Origin: Membranihabitans marinus
GTDB lineage: Bacteria; Bacteroidota; Bacteroidia; Chitinophagales; Saprospiraceae
Assembly (NCBI RefSeq): GCF_021729155.1
Contig: NZ_JAJQYA010000034.1
Span: forward strand, 1-56,847
Length of the DNA stretch: 56,847 nt
Direction: 5' to 3'
Part shown: positions 24,638-34,080 of the stretch, piece by piece
How positions within the stretch are numbered: the stretch's first letter is position 1
Layout: each line of letters opens with the position of its first letter
Made by a program: the position numbers and the translations under genes
Notes under the pieces: generated by a model
Told to the model about the DNA's origin: nothing
The model's input: only the letters and a program-made list of their open reading frames with translations
Database searches by the model: none

Positions 24638-25803
24638 ATGAAAAAATAATTAAGATTTGGGGTTGTATTCAACATTATGACTGGGGGGGGTATAGTTTTT
24701 TGCCTCAACTATTAAACGTAGAAAATATAGATAAACGCCCCTTTGCCGAATTGTGGTTTGGCCACCATCCCGCCTGTCCTTCTTCTATAAGTGAAGGTCA
24801 GTGGTTGACAGAGGAGATGATAGCTGAAGAAACCATGACTTTAAAGGGCTTGCCCTACCTCTGTAAGATATTGGATGTGAAGGATATGTTGTCTATTCAA
24901 CTTCACCCTTCCAAACAGGCGGCAGAAAAAGGCTATGAAGATGAAAGCAAGCGAGAGGTGTCATTGACGGCGTTTGATCGCAGTTTTAAAGACCGCAATC
25001 ACAAACCCGAATTAATGTATGCACTGTCTACCTTCTATCTGTTGCACGGGTTTCGGGAGACTGATGACCTTCTCGATGTGTTGGGTGAAATTCCCGCTTT
25101 ACATTGGGCTCGGGATATTATATTGGATAAAGGTTTGATGGAGTTTTACAGCGAATTTATGAGGGCTGATCAAGAAGAGGTCAATCGTTTTTTATCTCCG
25201 CTCAAATCTTATGTCATTGAGCGCGGTCAAGTAGAGGACAAGAGTCATCCGGATTTTTGGGCATTGCGAGCACTTTCTACTTTTGATATGGACTCAGATA
25301 TAGATCGCGGATTGTTGTCCATCTATTTGTTGAAACTATTGGTATTGTCTCCAGGTGAAGTTGTTTTTCAAGGCGCTGGTATTCCACATGCCTATCTCGA
25401 AGGGCAAAATGTGGAAGTGATGTCCAATAGCGACAATGTGATTAGGGGAGGATTGACCAAAAAATACATCAATCACGAAGCTTTGATCCAACTCATGGAT
25501 TTTGAGGATAGATCGGTTCACCGTTTGATGCCGGTTCGGAATACAGCATTTGGTCGTTCTTTTTTGCCTCCGGTAGAAGATTTCAAATTGGATGTCTATA
25601 GTGAAATCCCCGAAGAAGGCCTGATTTTGGAGGTGAAAGCTGTCTCTGTAATATTTTCGGTCATGCCCAAATTCAGGGTTTTAGTGGATGATTCAGAGGT
25701 TGAATTGGAAGGAGGAAGCGCTCTGGTAGTGATGGCTGGTCAGCGAATTAGGTTGATTTTAGAGGAGATGGGAGAAATTTTTTGCATCTCAGTGAATCAT
25801 TAA
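24628..25803 (+). CDS. manA: Mannose-6-phosphate isomerase, class I
   Basis: 391 aa, zinc enzyme interconverting mannose-6-phosphate and fructose-6-phosphate, feeding GDP-sugar and surface polysaccharide synthesis. Class I signatures: [33 protein letters not shown] (zinc Gln/His), PELMYALS, and [28 protein letters not shown]. Overlaps pgi by 10 bp. Codons for WGG at residues 19-21 contain eight consecutive G (24683-24690), a run prone to slippage; the frame is intact here. Confidence 0.95.
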   Translation: MEVNEKIIKIWGCIQHYDWGGYSFLPQLLNVENIDKRPFAELWFGHHPACPSSISEGQWLTEEMIAEETMTLKGLPYLCKILDVKDMLSIQLHPSKQAAEKGYEDESKREVSLTAFDRSFKDRNHKPELMYALSTFYLLHGFRETDDLLDVLGEIPALHWARDIILDKGLMEFYSEFMRADQEEVNRFLSPLKSYVIERGQVEDKSHPDFWALRALSTFDMDSDIDRGLLSIYLLKLLVLSPGEVVFQGAGIPHAYLEGQNVEVMSNSDNVIRGGLTKKYINHEALIQLMDFEDRSVHRLMPVRNTAFGRSFLPPVEDFKLDVYSEIPEEGLILEVKAVSVIFSVMPKFRVLVDDSEVELEGGSALVVMAGQRIRLILEEMGEIFCISVNH

Positions 25804-25862
25804 TGGTGTAAAAAGTGTTAGAACTGGGGATATGGTAGTTTAGGAGGTCTTGTGAATGGGGT

Positions 25863-25898
25863 AAAAAAAAGAAGTCAAGTCCAAAACTGAACTTGACT
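25863..25898 (-). terminator. Hairpin with minus-strand T-run
   Basis: 8-bp stem at 25873-25880 / 25891-25898, ten-base loop, followed on the minus strand by TTCTTTTTTTT. No recognised minus-strand gene precedes it. Confidence 0.65.
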
Positions 25899-26256
25899 CT
25901 GTGAATGAAAAAACCTAAAAAGAACCTAAACTAGAATTTATATATCGTATTATATTTTGTTTTAATATGTTTGCATTACAAATATAGAATGACTTATTTA
26001 CATATGCAAGAAAATTATAATATATTTTTGAAATAAATTTTTTCAGGCCGAATGGCCACGATTTAAAATGATCAAATTGGAGGATATTGTCGGTTGAGAG
26101 CATTAGAATTTAATAGAAATCCAAGTGAGATTGGGCGAAATAAAAGGAATTTAGGCCTTTTTAAGTCAATTCATGAAAACAGGGTTTTTTTTCATAATGT
26201 ATTAACCAATAGTAAATAATGTTGCCAAGTATTCAATTTTTTATACATTTTAGTAA

Positions 26257-26264
26257 TATATTTG
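26257..26264 (+). promoter_or_regulatory. -7 promoter element of gltBD
   Basis: TATATTTG, a full match to TAnnTTTG, 39 bp before the gltB ATG and followed by a C as often seen. The -33 region is T-rich with no clear TTTG. Confidence 0.6.
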
Positions 26265-26303
26265 CTTTTTGAAAATTTTGAATCGATTTAAACATCATAT
26301 TGG

Positions 26304-29300
26304 ATGAAGGGAATGAAACAAGCTGAGAACGGGCTTTACCGCTCTCAATTAGAGAAAGATTCGTGTGGAGCAGGACTCATAGCAAATTTGCGTGGGAACA
26401 AAACACATCAACTGGTTCTGGATGCCCTATTTATGTTAAGTAATATGGAGCACCGTGGAGCCATTGGGGCCGATCCCAATTCTGGGGATGGCGCTGGTAT
26501 ATTGTTGCAAAACCCACATACTTTCTTTAAGAAGAAGTGTAAAGAATTGTCGATAGACCTACCCGAGTTTGGGAAATACGGAGTCGGCATGTTGTTTTTT
26601 CCCAGAGATAAAAGTCTAAGGGAACAGTGTAGAGTATTGTTTAATGATTATATAGACGAAGCTGGATTTGAATTGTTGGGTTACCGAAAGGTACCAGTGG
26701 ACAACGAAATCTTAGGAGTGAGCTCAAAGAGTGTTGAGCCCAAGATAGAACAGGTTTTTGTTAAGCCCAAGGAAGATGTCGATCCCAAGACCTTGGAGCG
26801 AAAGCTGTATATCCTTAGAAAGTTTACCAGTCACAATATATGGCAGACCTTCCCCCAAGCTGAAGATGAATTTTATATTTGTTCTCTTTCTTATAAGACT
26901 ATCATATACAAAGGTCAATTGACCACTTTTCAAGTGAAGGAGTATTTTCTAGATCTTTCGGATTCGGACTTTACTTCGGCTATTGCATTGATTCATTCAA
27001 GATTTTCTACCAATACCGTGCCCAAGTGGCGATTGGCTCAGCCCTTTAGATATATTGCCCACAATGGTGAAATCAATACCATTCAGGGAAATATCAACTG
27101 GTGGCAGGCGAGAGAACACATCATTGAATCAGAGGTGTTTTCAGAAAATGAATTAAATAAGATGAAGCCTATTATATGGGCAGGTCTATCGGATTCGGGA
27201 TCGTTTGACAATGTATTGGAGTTTTTGGTGTTGAACGGTTATTCTTTACCCCACGCCATGATGTTGATGATCCCAGAAGCTTGGGAGCACGATCCGCATA
27301 TGGAAGATCACAAAAAAGCCATCTACGAATATAGCTCTCAATTGATGGAGCCTTGGGATGGACCAGCGTCCATCTGTTTCTCCGATGGTATATTGGTAGG
27401 GGCAACATTGGATAGAAACGGTTTGCGTCCATCTAGATATTGTTTGCTGGAGGACGATACCTTAATCGTAGCTTCAGAGGCAGGTGCATTGCCTGTAGAG
27501 CAATCTAAAGTAGTTCAAAAAGGACGTTTGCAGCCCGGCAAGATATTGATTGCCGATATGGAAATGAAGAAAATTATCGGAGACGATGAACTGAAAAAAG
27601 TGATTTGTAGCCGATTGCCCTATAGAGATTGGTTGGACAACAATACCATTGAATTGGACGACTTGGATCAACATATCCCAGGTTTTATCGAATTCGATGA
27701 AAAAACCTTGTTGCGTAAACAAAAATTACACGGTTACACTAGAGAAGATGTCAATTTCTTATTGGCACCGATGATTACTTCCAAAAAAGATCCAATTGGA
27801 TCGATGGGGGCAGATATTCCATTGGCCGTCTTGTCAAGTAGAGCCCAGCATATATCTAATTATTTTAAACAATTGTTCGCTCAGGTAACCAATCCACCGA
27901 TTGACCCTATTAGAGAGCGATCGGTTATGTCATTGCATGCCAAATTGGGTAAGAGTGGTAATGTGCTTAAACCCACAGAAGATTTGGCGAAATTTATTAG
28001 ATTGAAATCGCCAATATTAACCAATGACGAATTCAATAAGATCAAATTTATCAACCACCCAGACCATAAGGTAGGAGTAGTTGATATAGTATATAAAGCA
28101 GATAAACAAAAAGGTCGGCTTGAAGCCGCTTTGGATCACGTATGTGCTGTAGCGGAAGATTTGGTTCGAAATAACTGCGATATCATTATATTGAGTGATC
28201 GAAATTCAGATTTTTTCTTGGCCCCTATACCTTCCTTGTTGGCGGTAGGAGCCATCCACCATCATTTAATAGAAAAAGGTTTGCGTACCTTGACTTCATT
28301 GGTTATCGAGTCGGGAGATGTGCGTGAAACTCATCATTTTGCTACCTTGATCGGTTATGGTGTCGATGCCATCAACCCGTATTTGACCTATGCCAGTTTG
28401 GCCGATTTGTACAAAGCCAATAAATTTGGAGATCTAGCATCTCTAGATGAGGTCATCAAGGTATATATATATGCTGTAGAAAATGGCTTATTGAAAATCA
28501 TGTCCAAGATTGGAATCTCTACAGTGTTGAGTTATCAAGGTGCGAAAATATTTGAAATCCTCGGTTTGAATTCCAGCGTGGTGAAAAAATGTTTCCGCGG
28601 TACAGTAAGTCGAATCGAAGGTATTGGATTTGACGAGTTGTCTCAGGAAACATTGAAATGGCATTCCATGGCCTTCCCGTCATCGGCCATTGTACATTCG
28701 GGATTGGATGAAGGGGGAGTATATCAATGGAAACAAAGGGGAGAAGATCACTTATTCAATCCACAGACCATTCACCTGCTTCAACATTCTACCAGAAGTG
28801 GAGACTATAAAATCTTTAAAAAATATTCTAAGTTGATCAATAGTCAAGCTGATCAGGCGATCACACTTAGAGGACTGTTGGATTTTAGAAAGGGACAATC
28901 CATAGATATCGAGGAAGTGGAGCCTGTGGAAGAAATCCTTAAGCGATTTGCAACTGGAGCCATGTCATTTGGTAGTATTAGTTTCGAAGCCCATACTACT
29001 CTGGCCATCGCTATGAATAGAATAGGAGGTAAGAGTAATAGTGGAGAAGGAGGAGAGGATGAAATCCGATATGAAACGATGGAAAACGGTGATTCAATGA
29101 AGTCGGCCACCAAACAAGTTGCTTCTGGGCGATTTGGGGTGACCAGTCATTATTTGACCAATGCCATTGAAATACAAATAAAAATGGCTCAAGGAGCCAA
29201 GCCAGGAGAAGGCGGACAGTTGCCCGGACACAAAGTCGATAAGTGGATTGCGAGAGTGAGACACTCGACTCCAGGGGTAGGTCTGATATCGCCACCTCCG

Positions 29301-30839
29301 CATCACGATATATATAGTATCGAGGATTTGGCTCAATTGATCTACGATCTTAAGAATGCGAATCCATTGGCTAGAATCAATGTGAAATTGGTATCAAAAG
29401 CCGGTGTGGGTATTATCGCCTCCGGTGTTGCCAAGGCTCATGCCGATGCGATATTGATCGCTGGTCACGATGGAGGAACAGGGGCATCGCCACTATCTTC
29501 TATTTCTTATGCTGGTTTGCCTTGGGAGTTGGGATTGGCAGAATCTCATCAGACCCTAGTGCGCAATAACTTAAGAGATCGTGTGACTTTGCAGACTGAC
29601 GGTCAGATTAGAACCGGTAAGGATTTGGCCATAGCTACCCTTTTGGGAGCAGAAGAATGGGGAGTTGCTACCGCTGCCTTGGTGGTTGAGGGGTGTATTA
29701 TGATGCGTAAGTGTCATTTGAATACCTGTCCTGTAGGTATCGCCACCCAAGATCCAGAATTGCGTAAGCGATTTACAGGAAATGCGGATTATGTAGTGAA
29801 TTTCTTTACTTTCTTGGCTATGGAATTGCGTGAAATTATGGCGCAGTTGGGTTTCCGTACGGTAAACGAAATGGTCGGTAAAGTAGAGATGTTGAAAATG
29901 CAGCGAGAAATTACGCATTGGAAGTATAAAAACCTCGACTTAAGTCCCATCTTATACAAAGAGCCTGTAGAAGAATCTGTAGGTCAATATAAGAAGGTAG
30001 AACAAGATCACGGAATCGAAGATGTACTGGATCGAAAACTTATAGAACACGCTAAAGTGGCCCTAGAATCAGGGAATAAAATCGCGGGAGAATTTAAAAT
30101 TAAAAATACGGATAGAGCTACCGGTGCCATGTTGAGTAATCAGATTTCATTGAAATATGGAAGTGCTGGATTGCCTGATGGTACTATCGATTATCGATTT
30201 AGAGGTTCAGCGGGACAGAGTTTTGGTGCTTTTTCTGCCAAGGGGTTATTGTTCCGATTGGAGGGAGAGTCCAACGATTATTTCGGTAAGGGATTGTCTG
30301 GAGCTGTTCTTGTAGCTACACCGGATAGAGATGCCGTCTTTGTACCTTCTGAAAACATCATTATTGGAAACGTGGCGCTTTATGGAGCTACTTCTGGAGA
30401 AGCTTATATCCACGGAATGGCTGGAGAGCGATTTGCAGTGCGAAACTCTGGGGTAAAAGCTGTCGTTGAAGGAATGGGAGATCACGGTTGTGAGTATATG
30501 ACTGGTGGTTTGGTTATCAATATCGGATCGTGGGGCAAAAACTTTGCCGCTGGTATGAGTGGAGGTAAAGCCTTTATTTACGATATCGATAAGACCTTCC
30601 ACAAGACCTGTAATATGGAGATGGTTGATTTGGAAAGACCAGAAGGGGAAGATTTATTAGAAGTCCGTCAAATGATTCGAAACCACTTTAATTATACTTC
30701 AAGCCAAAAAGCTTTGGATATCCTCCAAAACTGGGATCGTTTGAAGAAGCATTTCATTAAAGTGATGCCTAAGGATTTGAAACGGGTGATGGAATTGAAT
30801 AAGGAAAAAGAGATTACTAAAAAAGTAGCTGTAGGCTAG
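26304..30839 (+). CDS. gltB: Glutamate synthase (NADPH-type) large subunit
   Basis: 1511 aa. Converts glutamine and 2-oxoglutarate to two glutamates; ammonia tunnels from an N-terminal glutaminase to the FMN synthase site. Cys21 in DSCGAGL is the catalytic N-terminal nucleophile after removal of a 20-residue propeptide. The central and FMN domains include KPGEGGQLPGHKV and HDGGTGASPLSSI. The 3Fe-4S cysteines are Cys1131, Cys1137 and Cys1142 (EGCIMMRKCHLNTCPVGIA). The C-terminal GXGXG beta-helix domain is present. All expected residues are intact. gltD follows after 14 bp. Confidence 0.98.
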   Translation: MKGMKQAENGLYRSQLEKDSCGAGLIANLRGNKTHQLVLDALFMLSNMEHRGAIGADPNSGDGAGILLQNPHTFFKKKCKELSIDLPEFGKYGVGMLFFPRDKSLREQCRVLFNDYIDEAGFELLGYRKVPVDNEILGVSSKSVEPKIEQVFVKPKEDVDPKTLERKLYILRKFTSHNIWQTFPQAEDEFYICSLSYKTIIYKGQLTTFQVKEYFLDLSDSDFTSAIALIHSRFSTNTVPKWRLAQPFRYIAHNGEINTIQGNINWWQAREHIIESEVFSENELNKMKPIIWAGLSDSGSFDNVLEFLVLNGYSLPHAMMLMIPEAWEHDPHMEDHKKAIYEYSSQLMEPWDGPASICFSDGILVGATLDRNGLRPSRYCLLEDDTLIVASEAGALPVEQSKVVQKGRLQPGKILIADMEMKKIIGDDELKKVICSRLPYRDWLDNNTIELDDLDQHIPGFIEFDEKTLLRKQKLHGYTREDVNFLLAPMITSKKDPIGSMGADIPLAVLSSRAQHISNYFKQLFAQVTNPPIDPIRERSVMSLHAKLGKSGNVLKPTEDLAKFIRLKSPILTNDEFNKIKFINHPDHKVGVVDIVYKADKQKGRLEAALDHVCAVAEDLVRNNCDIIILSDRNSDFFLAPIPSLLAVGAIHHHLIEKGLRTLTSLVIESGDVRETHHFATLIGYGVDAINPYLTYASLADLYKANKFGDLASLDEVIKVYIYAVENGLLKIMSKIGISTVLSYQGAKIFEILGLNSSVVKKCFRGTVSRIEGIGFDELSQETLKWHSMAFPSSAIVHSGLDEGGVYQWKQRGEDHLFNPQTIHLLQHSTRSGDYKIFKKYSKLINSQADQAITLRGLLDFRKGQSIDIEEVEPVEEILKRFATGAMSFGSISFEAHTTLAIAMNRIGGKSNSGEGGEDEIRYETMENGDSMKSATKQVASGRFGVTSHYLTNAIEIQIKMAQGAKPGEGGQLPGHKVDKWIARVRHSTPGVGLISPPPHHDIYSIEDLAQLIYDLKNANPLARINVKLVSKAGVGIIASGVAKAHADAILIAGHDGGTGASPLSSISYAGLPWELGLAESHQTLVRNNLRDRVTLQTDGQIRTGKDLAIATLLGAEEWGVATAALVVEGCIMMRKCHLNTCPVGIATQDPELRKRFTGNADYVVNFFTFLAMELREIMAQLGFRTVNEMVGKVEMLKMQREITHWKYKNLDLSPILYKEPVEESVGQYKKVEQDHGIEDVLDRKLIEHAKVALESGNKIAGEFKIKNTDRATGAMLSNQISLKYGSAGLPDGTIDYRFRGSAGQSFGAFSAKGLLFRLEGESNDYFGKGLSGAVLVATPDRDAVFVPSENIIIGNVALYGATSGEAYIHGMAGERFAVRNSGVKAVVEGMGDHGCEYMTGGLVINIGSWGKNFAAGMSGGKAFIYDIDKTFHKTCNMEMVDLERPEGEDLLEVRQMIRNHFNYTSSQKALDILQNWDRLKKHFIKVMPKDLKRVMELNKEKEITKKVAVG

Positions 30840-30853
30840 TAAAAGTATATAAC

Positions 30854-32320
30854 ATGGCAGATCCAAAAGGATTTTTAAAATACGACAGAGCACTTCCTTC
30901 AAAGGAAAATCCAAAGGATAGAGTTCAACATTATAAGGAATTTGATATTCCATTTACCCATGAGGAGACCAATCAACAAGCTGCTCGCTGTATGGATTGT
31001 GGTATTCCATTTTGTCATAATGGATGTCCATTGGGGAATATTATCCCGGATTTCAATGATGCGGTATTTAGAGAAGATTGGCAGGAGGCTTATGAAATTT
31101 TGTCTTCGACCAATAACTTTCCAGAATTTACGGGGAGAATATGTCCAGCACCATGTGAAACCGCTTGTGTATTGGGTATCAATCAACCCCCTGTAGCTAT
31201 TGAACATATAGAGAAAAGTATAGCAGAAGAAGCTTTTAAAAGAGGATATGTACGACCGGTGCCTCCTGTGGTAAGAACGGAGAAAACGGTGGCCGTAGTC
31301 GGAAGTGGACCTGCTGGACTAGCTGCTGCAGCTCAGCTCAATAGAGCGGGACATACGGTGACGGTTTTCGAGCGCAATGACGAAGTCGGTGGTTTGTTGA
31401 GATATGGAATTCCCGATTTTAAATTAGAAAAGTCAGTGGTTGAGCGACGAATTCGGGTTATGGAATCTGAAGGGATTAAATTTCAGACCAACGCCTATGT
31501 GGGCCGCAACGTAGCTGTAGAAGATTTAAAAGAAAATTTTGATGCCATTGTTTTGGCTGGAGGTTCTACTATTCCAAGAGATTTAGGTATCCCTGGAAGA
31601 GGATTAAAAGGCGTTCATTTTGCCATGGACTTTTTGGAGCAAAACAACCGTAGAGTTGCAGGAAAAGAGATTAAAACAGAAGAGATCCATGCCAGTGGAA
31701 AAAATGTAGTGGTTATTGGTGGTGGGGATACTGGATCGGATTGTGTAGGTACATCGAACAGACACGGTGCTCAGTCCATTACCCAAATCGAGTTGTTGGG
31801 CAAACCACCATTGGAGCGCGATGCTTCTACACCATGGCCATTGTGGCCTATGAAATTGCGAACTTCTACTTCTCACGAAGAAGGATGTGAGCGCAAGTGG
31901 TCGTTGATGACAAAACGTTTTGTAGGAGATGCGGACAACAATTTAAAAGGTATAGAAATCGTAGAGATTGAGTGGAGGCACAATCCAGAGACAGGTCGAA
32001 ATGATATTGTAGAATTAGAAAATACCATAAGAGAGATTCCTTGTGAATTGGCTTTATTGGCTATTGGGTTTATTCATCCGGAGCATGCTGGCATGTTGGA
32101 TGAATTGGGTGTAGAGTACGATAATAGAGGCAATATTTTGGCTGAAAATTATGCTACATCAATGGAAGGTGTTTTTGCTGCCGGTGATATGAGAAGAGGT
32201 CAGAGTTTGGTGGTATGGGCGATATCTGAAGGTAGAGAAGCGGCCAGAGAAGTTGATCAATACCTTATGGGCGTGTCGAGCTTAGAAAGCAAAAACAAGG
32301 CCAGAACGGCATTGGTATAG
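30854..32320 (+). CDS. gltD: Glutamate synthase small subunit
   Basis: 488 aa. FAD- and NADPH-binding electron-input subunit. The N-terminal ferredoxin-like domain has two cysteine groups: Cys46, 49, 54, 58 (RCMDCGIPFCHNGCP) and Cys97, 101, 105 (GRICPAPCETAC), as expected for its 4Fe-4S clusters. FAD fold VAVVGSGPAGLAAA (146-159), NADPH fold VVVIGGGDTGSDCVG, and C-terminal GVFAAGDMRRGQSLVVWAI that seats FAD. Operon with gltB; a terminator lies 48 bp downstream. Confidence 0.97.
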   Translation: MADPKGFLKYDRALPSKENPKDRVQHYKEFDIPFTHEETNQQAARCMDCGIPFCHNGCPLGNIIPDFNDAVFREDWQEAYEILSSTNNFPEFTGRICPAPCETACVLGINQPPVAIEHIEKSIAEEAFKRGYVRPVPPVVRTEKTVAVVGSGPAGLAAAAQLNRAGHTVTVFERNDEVGGLLRYGIPDFKLEKSVVERRIRVMESEGIKFQTNAYVGRNVAVEDLKENFDAIVLAGGSTIPRDLGIPGRGLKGVHFAMDFLEQNNRRVAGKEIKTEEIHASGKNVVVIGGGDTGSDCVGTSNRHGAQSITQIELLGKPPLERDASTPWPLWPMKLRTSTSHEEGCERKWSLMTKRFVGDADNNLKGIEIVEIEWRHNPETGRNDIVELENTIREIPCELALLAIGFIHPEHAGMLDELGVEYDNRGNILAENYATSMEGVFAAGDMRRGQSLVVWAISEGREAAREVDQYLMGVSSLESKNKARTALV

Positions 32321-32367
32321 AAGGTAGATCTGAAGACCGAAATGGTCTTGAATTAAAATTATAATAA

Positions 32368-32401
32368 CAAAGGCTGTTCCATTGATTTGGGACAGCCTTT
32401 G
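32368..32401 (+). terminator. Terminator of gltBD
   Basis: 13-bp stem CAAAGGCTGTTCC / GGGACAGCCTTTG with one G-T pair and an eight-base loop, followed by TTGATTG. The T-run is short. Confidence 0.75.
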
Positions 32402-32626
32402 TTGATTGGGGTATGATCTGCAAATATACCATGGTGGGCATGACGAAATTGCATAAAATTTGCTGATGATTTTTGGGGCAGTCACGTCTTCAAAATCAAT
32501 TAACATGATTAGGACATGATGCAATCGTATTTTCCATAGAATTAACGGGACAACCATGCTGGAGCACAATAATAAATGTCTTAAATTTTTATGAATACCT
32601 AGCCGGAGTGAACGAATGAAGTACAC

Positions 32627-32711
32627 GACTGAATAAAGTTGCTCAAAGAGCAGCCAGATGAACTAAATGTTCATCTGATGAAGGAGCCACGACCACTGTG
32701 TCGTGGGTGGG
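32627..32711 (+). repeat. Three-hairpin element
   Basis: GACTGAATAAA, hairpin 1 GTTGCTC-AAA-GAGCAGC (32638-32654), hairpin 2 CAGATGAAC-TAAAT-GTTCATCTG (32655-32677), linker ATGAAGGAG, hairpin 3 CCACGAC-CACTGT-GTCGTGG (32687-32706), tail GTGGG. All three stems differ from the reference copy yet pair fully, apart from one G-T. Confidence 0.85.
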
Positions 32712-32740
32712 CAAGAGTGCCGTAAATCGGTCTACGATGT

Positions 32741-32820
32741 GACTGAGCGAAATGCGCAGCATCTAATCGACTAAATGTCGATTGGGTGAAGGGATCGAGG
32801 CCACTGCGCCTCGGGTGGGT
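32741..32820 (+). repeat. Three-hairpin element
   Basis: GACTGAGC, a short hairpin 1 (GCG-AAAT-GCG), hairpin 2 AATCGAC-TAAAT-GTCGATT (32765-32783), linker GGTGAAGGGAT, hairpin 3 CGAGGC-CACTGC-GCCTCG (32796-32813), tail GGTGGGT. Tandem to the preceding copy with a 29-bp gap. Confidence 0.8.
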
Positions 32821-33019
32821 ACGCAACCGTGGCATGACGAGATTCCATGAAATTTGCTGTATATTTACGGTGGATTTTCGCCATAGCACAATAATGAATA
32901 TCTTGAATTTTCATTGATGCCTAGCCGGAGCACAGTGATAAAATACCTGTCAATTTTTGGGGCAGTCAGGCCATTTTGTAGAGGCGCAAGATTTTGCGTC
33001 TCCTGTCATATATTTTAAG

Positions 33020-33356
33020 TAGGCGACCAAGCAAATACGTCTTTATGTAGTAATCAATCGAGATGAACCTTTTGTAAAATGAACAGCTTAATTAATTAGG
33101 TTCTATCATAGAATACTCAGTCATACCCAGACATCTTTATAAATAAGTCCTGAAAGGACGTAGTCTAATAGCCGTGGGTGACCGAATGAAGCTCGAAGAG
33201 CCAAATGCCTACTAAAGGCATTTGATGAGGGAACCGAGGGATTATTCCCTCGGGTGGGTGAGGTGTATAAAGCATCAAACAATGTTGATTTGGCGGACTT
33301 TTTGCATTGTCAATTTTCTGACAAGAAGAGGTCATATCTTTTCATTCCCTGTAATT
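33020..33356 (-). repeat. Inverted copy of two island-3 blocks, here contiguous
   Basis: 33020-33180 is the reverse complement of ~22206-22370 and 33181-33356 that of ~21040-21210, each with a few substitutions. The two blocks are ~1 kb apart in island 3 but adjacent here. The second block contains a three-hairpin element (33181-33259; stems GCTC, AAATGCCT and CCGAGGGA). Confidence 0.85.
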
Positions 33357-33671
33357 ATATAATAGAATAGATTGGGCAAAAAGTGTGACAAATCCATGAC
33401 CATCACCATACATGGTGTCATTCAATTCACCTCAATCATTGAATTTGATAGAAAAATGATGTTTGCTGTCGATATACTCGGTAGTCTAATATTAATACAA
33501 ATTTCATGGCATATCCACCCCCTAACCCCCGCCAGCGGTGGACATAAGAGATGCTGGGCAATAAATGTGACAAATCCATGACCATCACCATACATGTTAT
33601 CATTCTATTCACATCATTCATTGATTTTAATAGAAAAATGATGTTTGCTGTCAATAGAAATGAATTACTTC

Positions 33672-33777
33672 GTCCCTTCAGGACTTTTTTCTAGGAATGC
33701 ATCCTTTTCATAGGGTTTCACCCTATGCTATTAGACTGCGTCCACTTCGACCAAGCTCAGTGCGCCGCTTTCAGGAC
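33672..33777 (-). repeat. REP-like cluster with a 25-bp insert in one palindrome
   Basis: GTCCCTTCAGGAC (33672-33684), CATAGGGTTTCACCCTATG (33709-33727), then GTCC and TTTCAGGAC separated by 25 extra bases (33744-33768, starting ACTTCGACCAAGCTCAGTG). The insert resembles the CTTCGACnnnGCTCAGT motif common in intergenic Bacteroidota DNA. Confidence 0.8.
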
Positions 33778-34080
33778 TTTTCTATTGTTATATTAGATTG
33801 GTTTGCCCAAAGCCAGTGGCTGATAACCTGACAATTTTTGGGGCAATCACGTCTTCAAAATCAATTAACATGATTAGGACATGATGCAATCGTATTTTCC
33901 ATAGAATTAACGGGACAACCATGCTGGAGCACAATAATGATTGTCATGAATTTTTATGAATACCATGCCGGAGCACAGTGGCTTCGGCTCCCTTCACTTC
34001 TCCATAGCTTATGCAGCCTCTTAGACATTGCTCTAAAGAACAACTTCACTCCGTCAAAACCAAGGTGTAGTTAGAAACGA

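Larger units (their letters stand above)
25804..26303. other. Intergenic region manA-gltB with an orphan minus-strand terminator
   Basis: 500 bp. 25873-25898 forms an AGTCAAGT/ACTTGACT hairpin whose T-run exists only on the minus strand (A-run at 25863-25870), so it terminates leftward transcription. The only minus-strand ORF before it is 62 codons (25915-26103), not convincing as protein. A small RNA or read-through control is possible. A gltB promoter element lies at 26257-26264. Confidence 0.55.
32402..34080. repeat. Repeat island 4
   Basis: No gene. 32465-32600 and 33835-33965 are direct copies of one another (TTTTTGGGGCAGTCACGTC onward). Three tandem three-hairpin elements: 32627-32711, 32741-32820 and 33181-33259. 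A GAGGCGCAA hairpin near 32983. 33020-33356 is inverted to two separate blocks of island 3. Two copies of the GACAAATCCATGACCATCAC unit (from 33374 and 33556) are separated by a ~75-bp C-rich insert. REP-like hairpins lie at 33672-33777. Small ORFs here are repeat-derived. Confidence 0.85.

Noticed and set aside
25915-26103. 62-codon minus-strand frame before a terminator
   Set aside because: Composition is that of AT-rich non-coding DNA with many Asn, Ile and Lys; kept only as a possible RNA locus, not as a protein.
32402-34080. CRISPR array among the repeats
   Set aside because: Repeat units are of different lengths and families, spacing is irregular, spacers are themselves repeats, and no cas gene is present.
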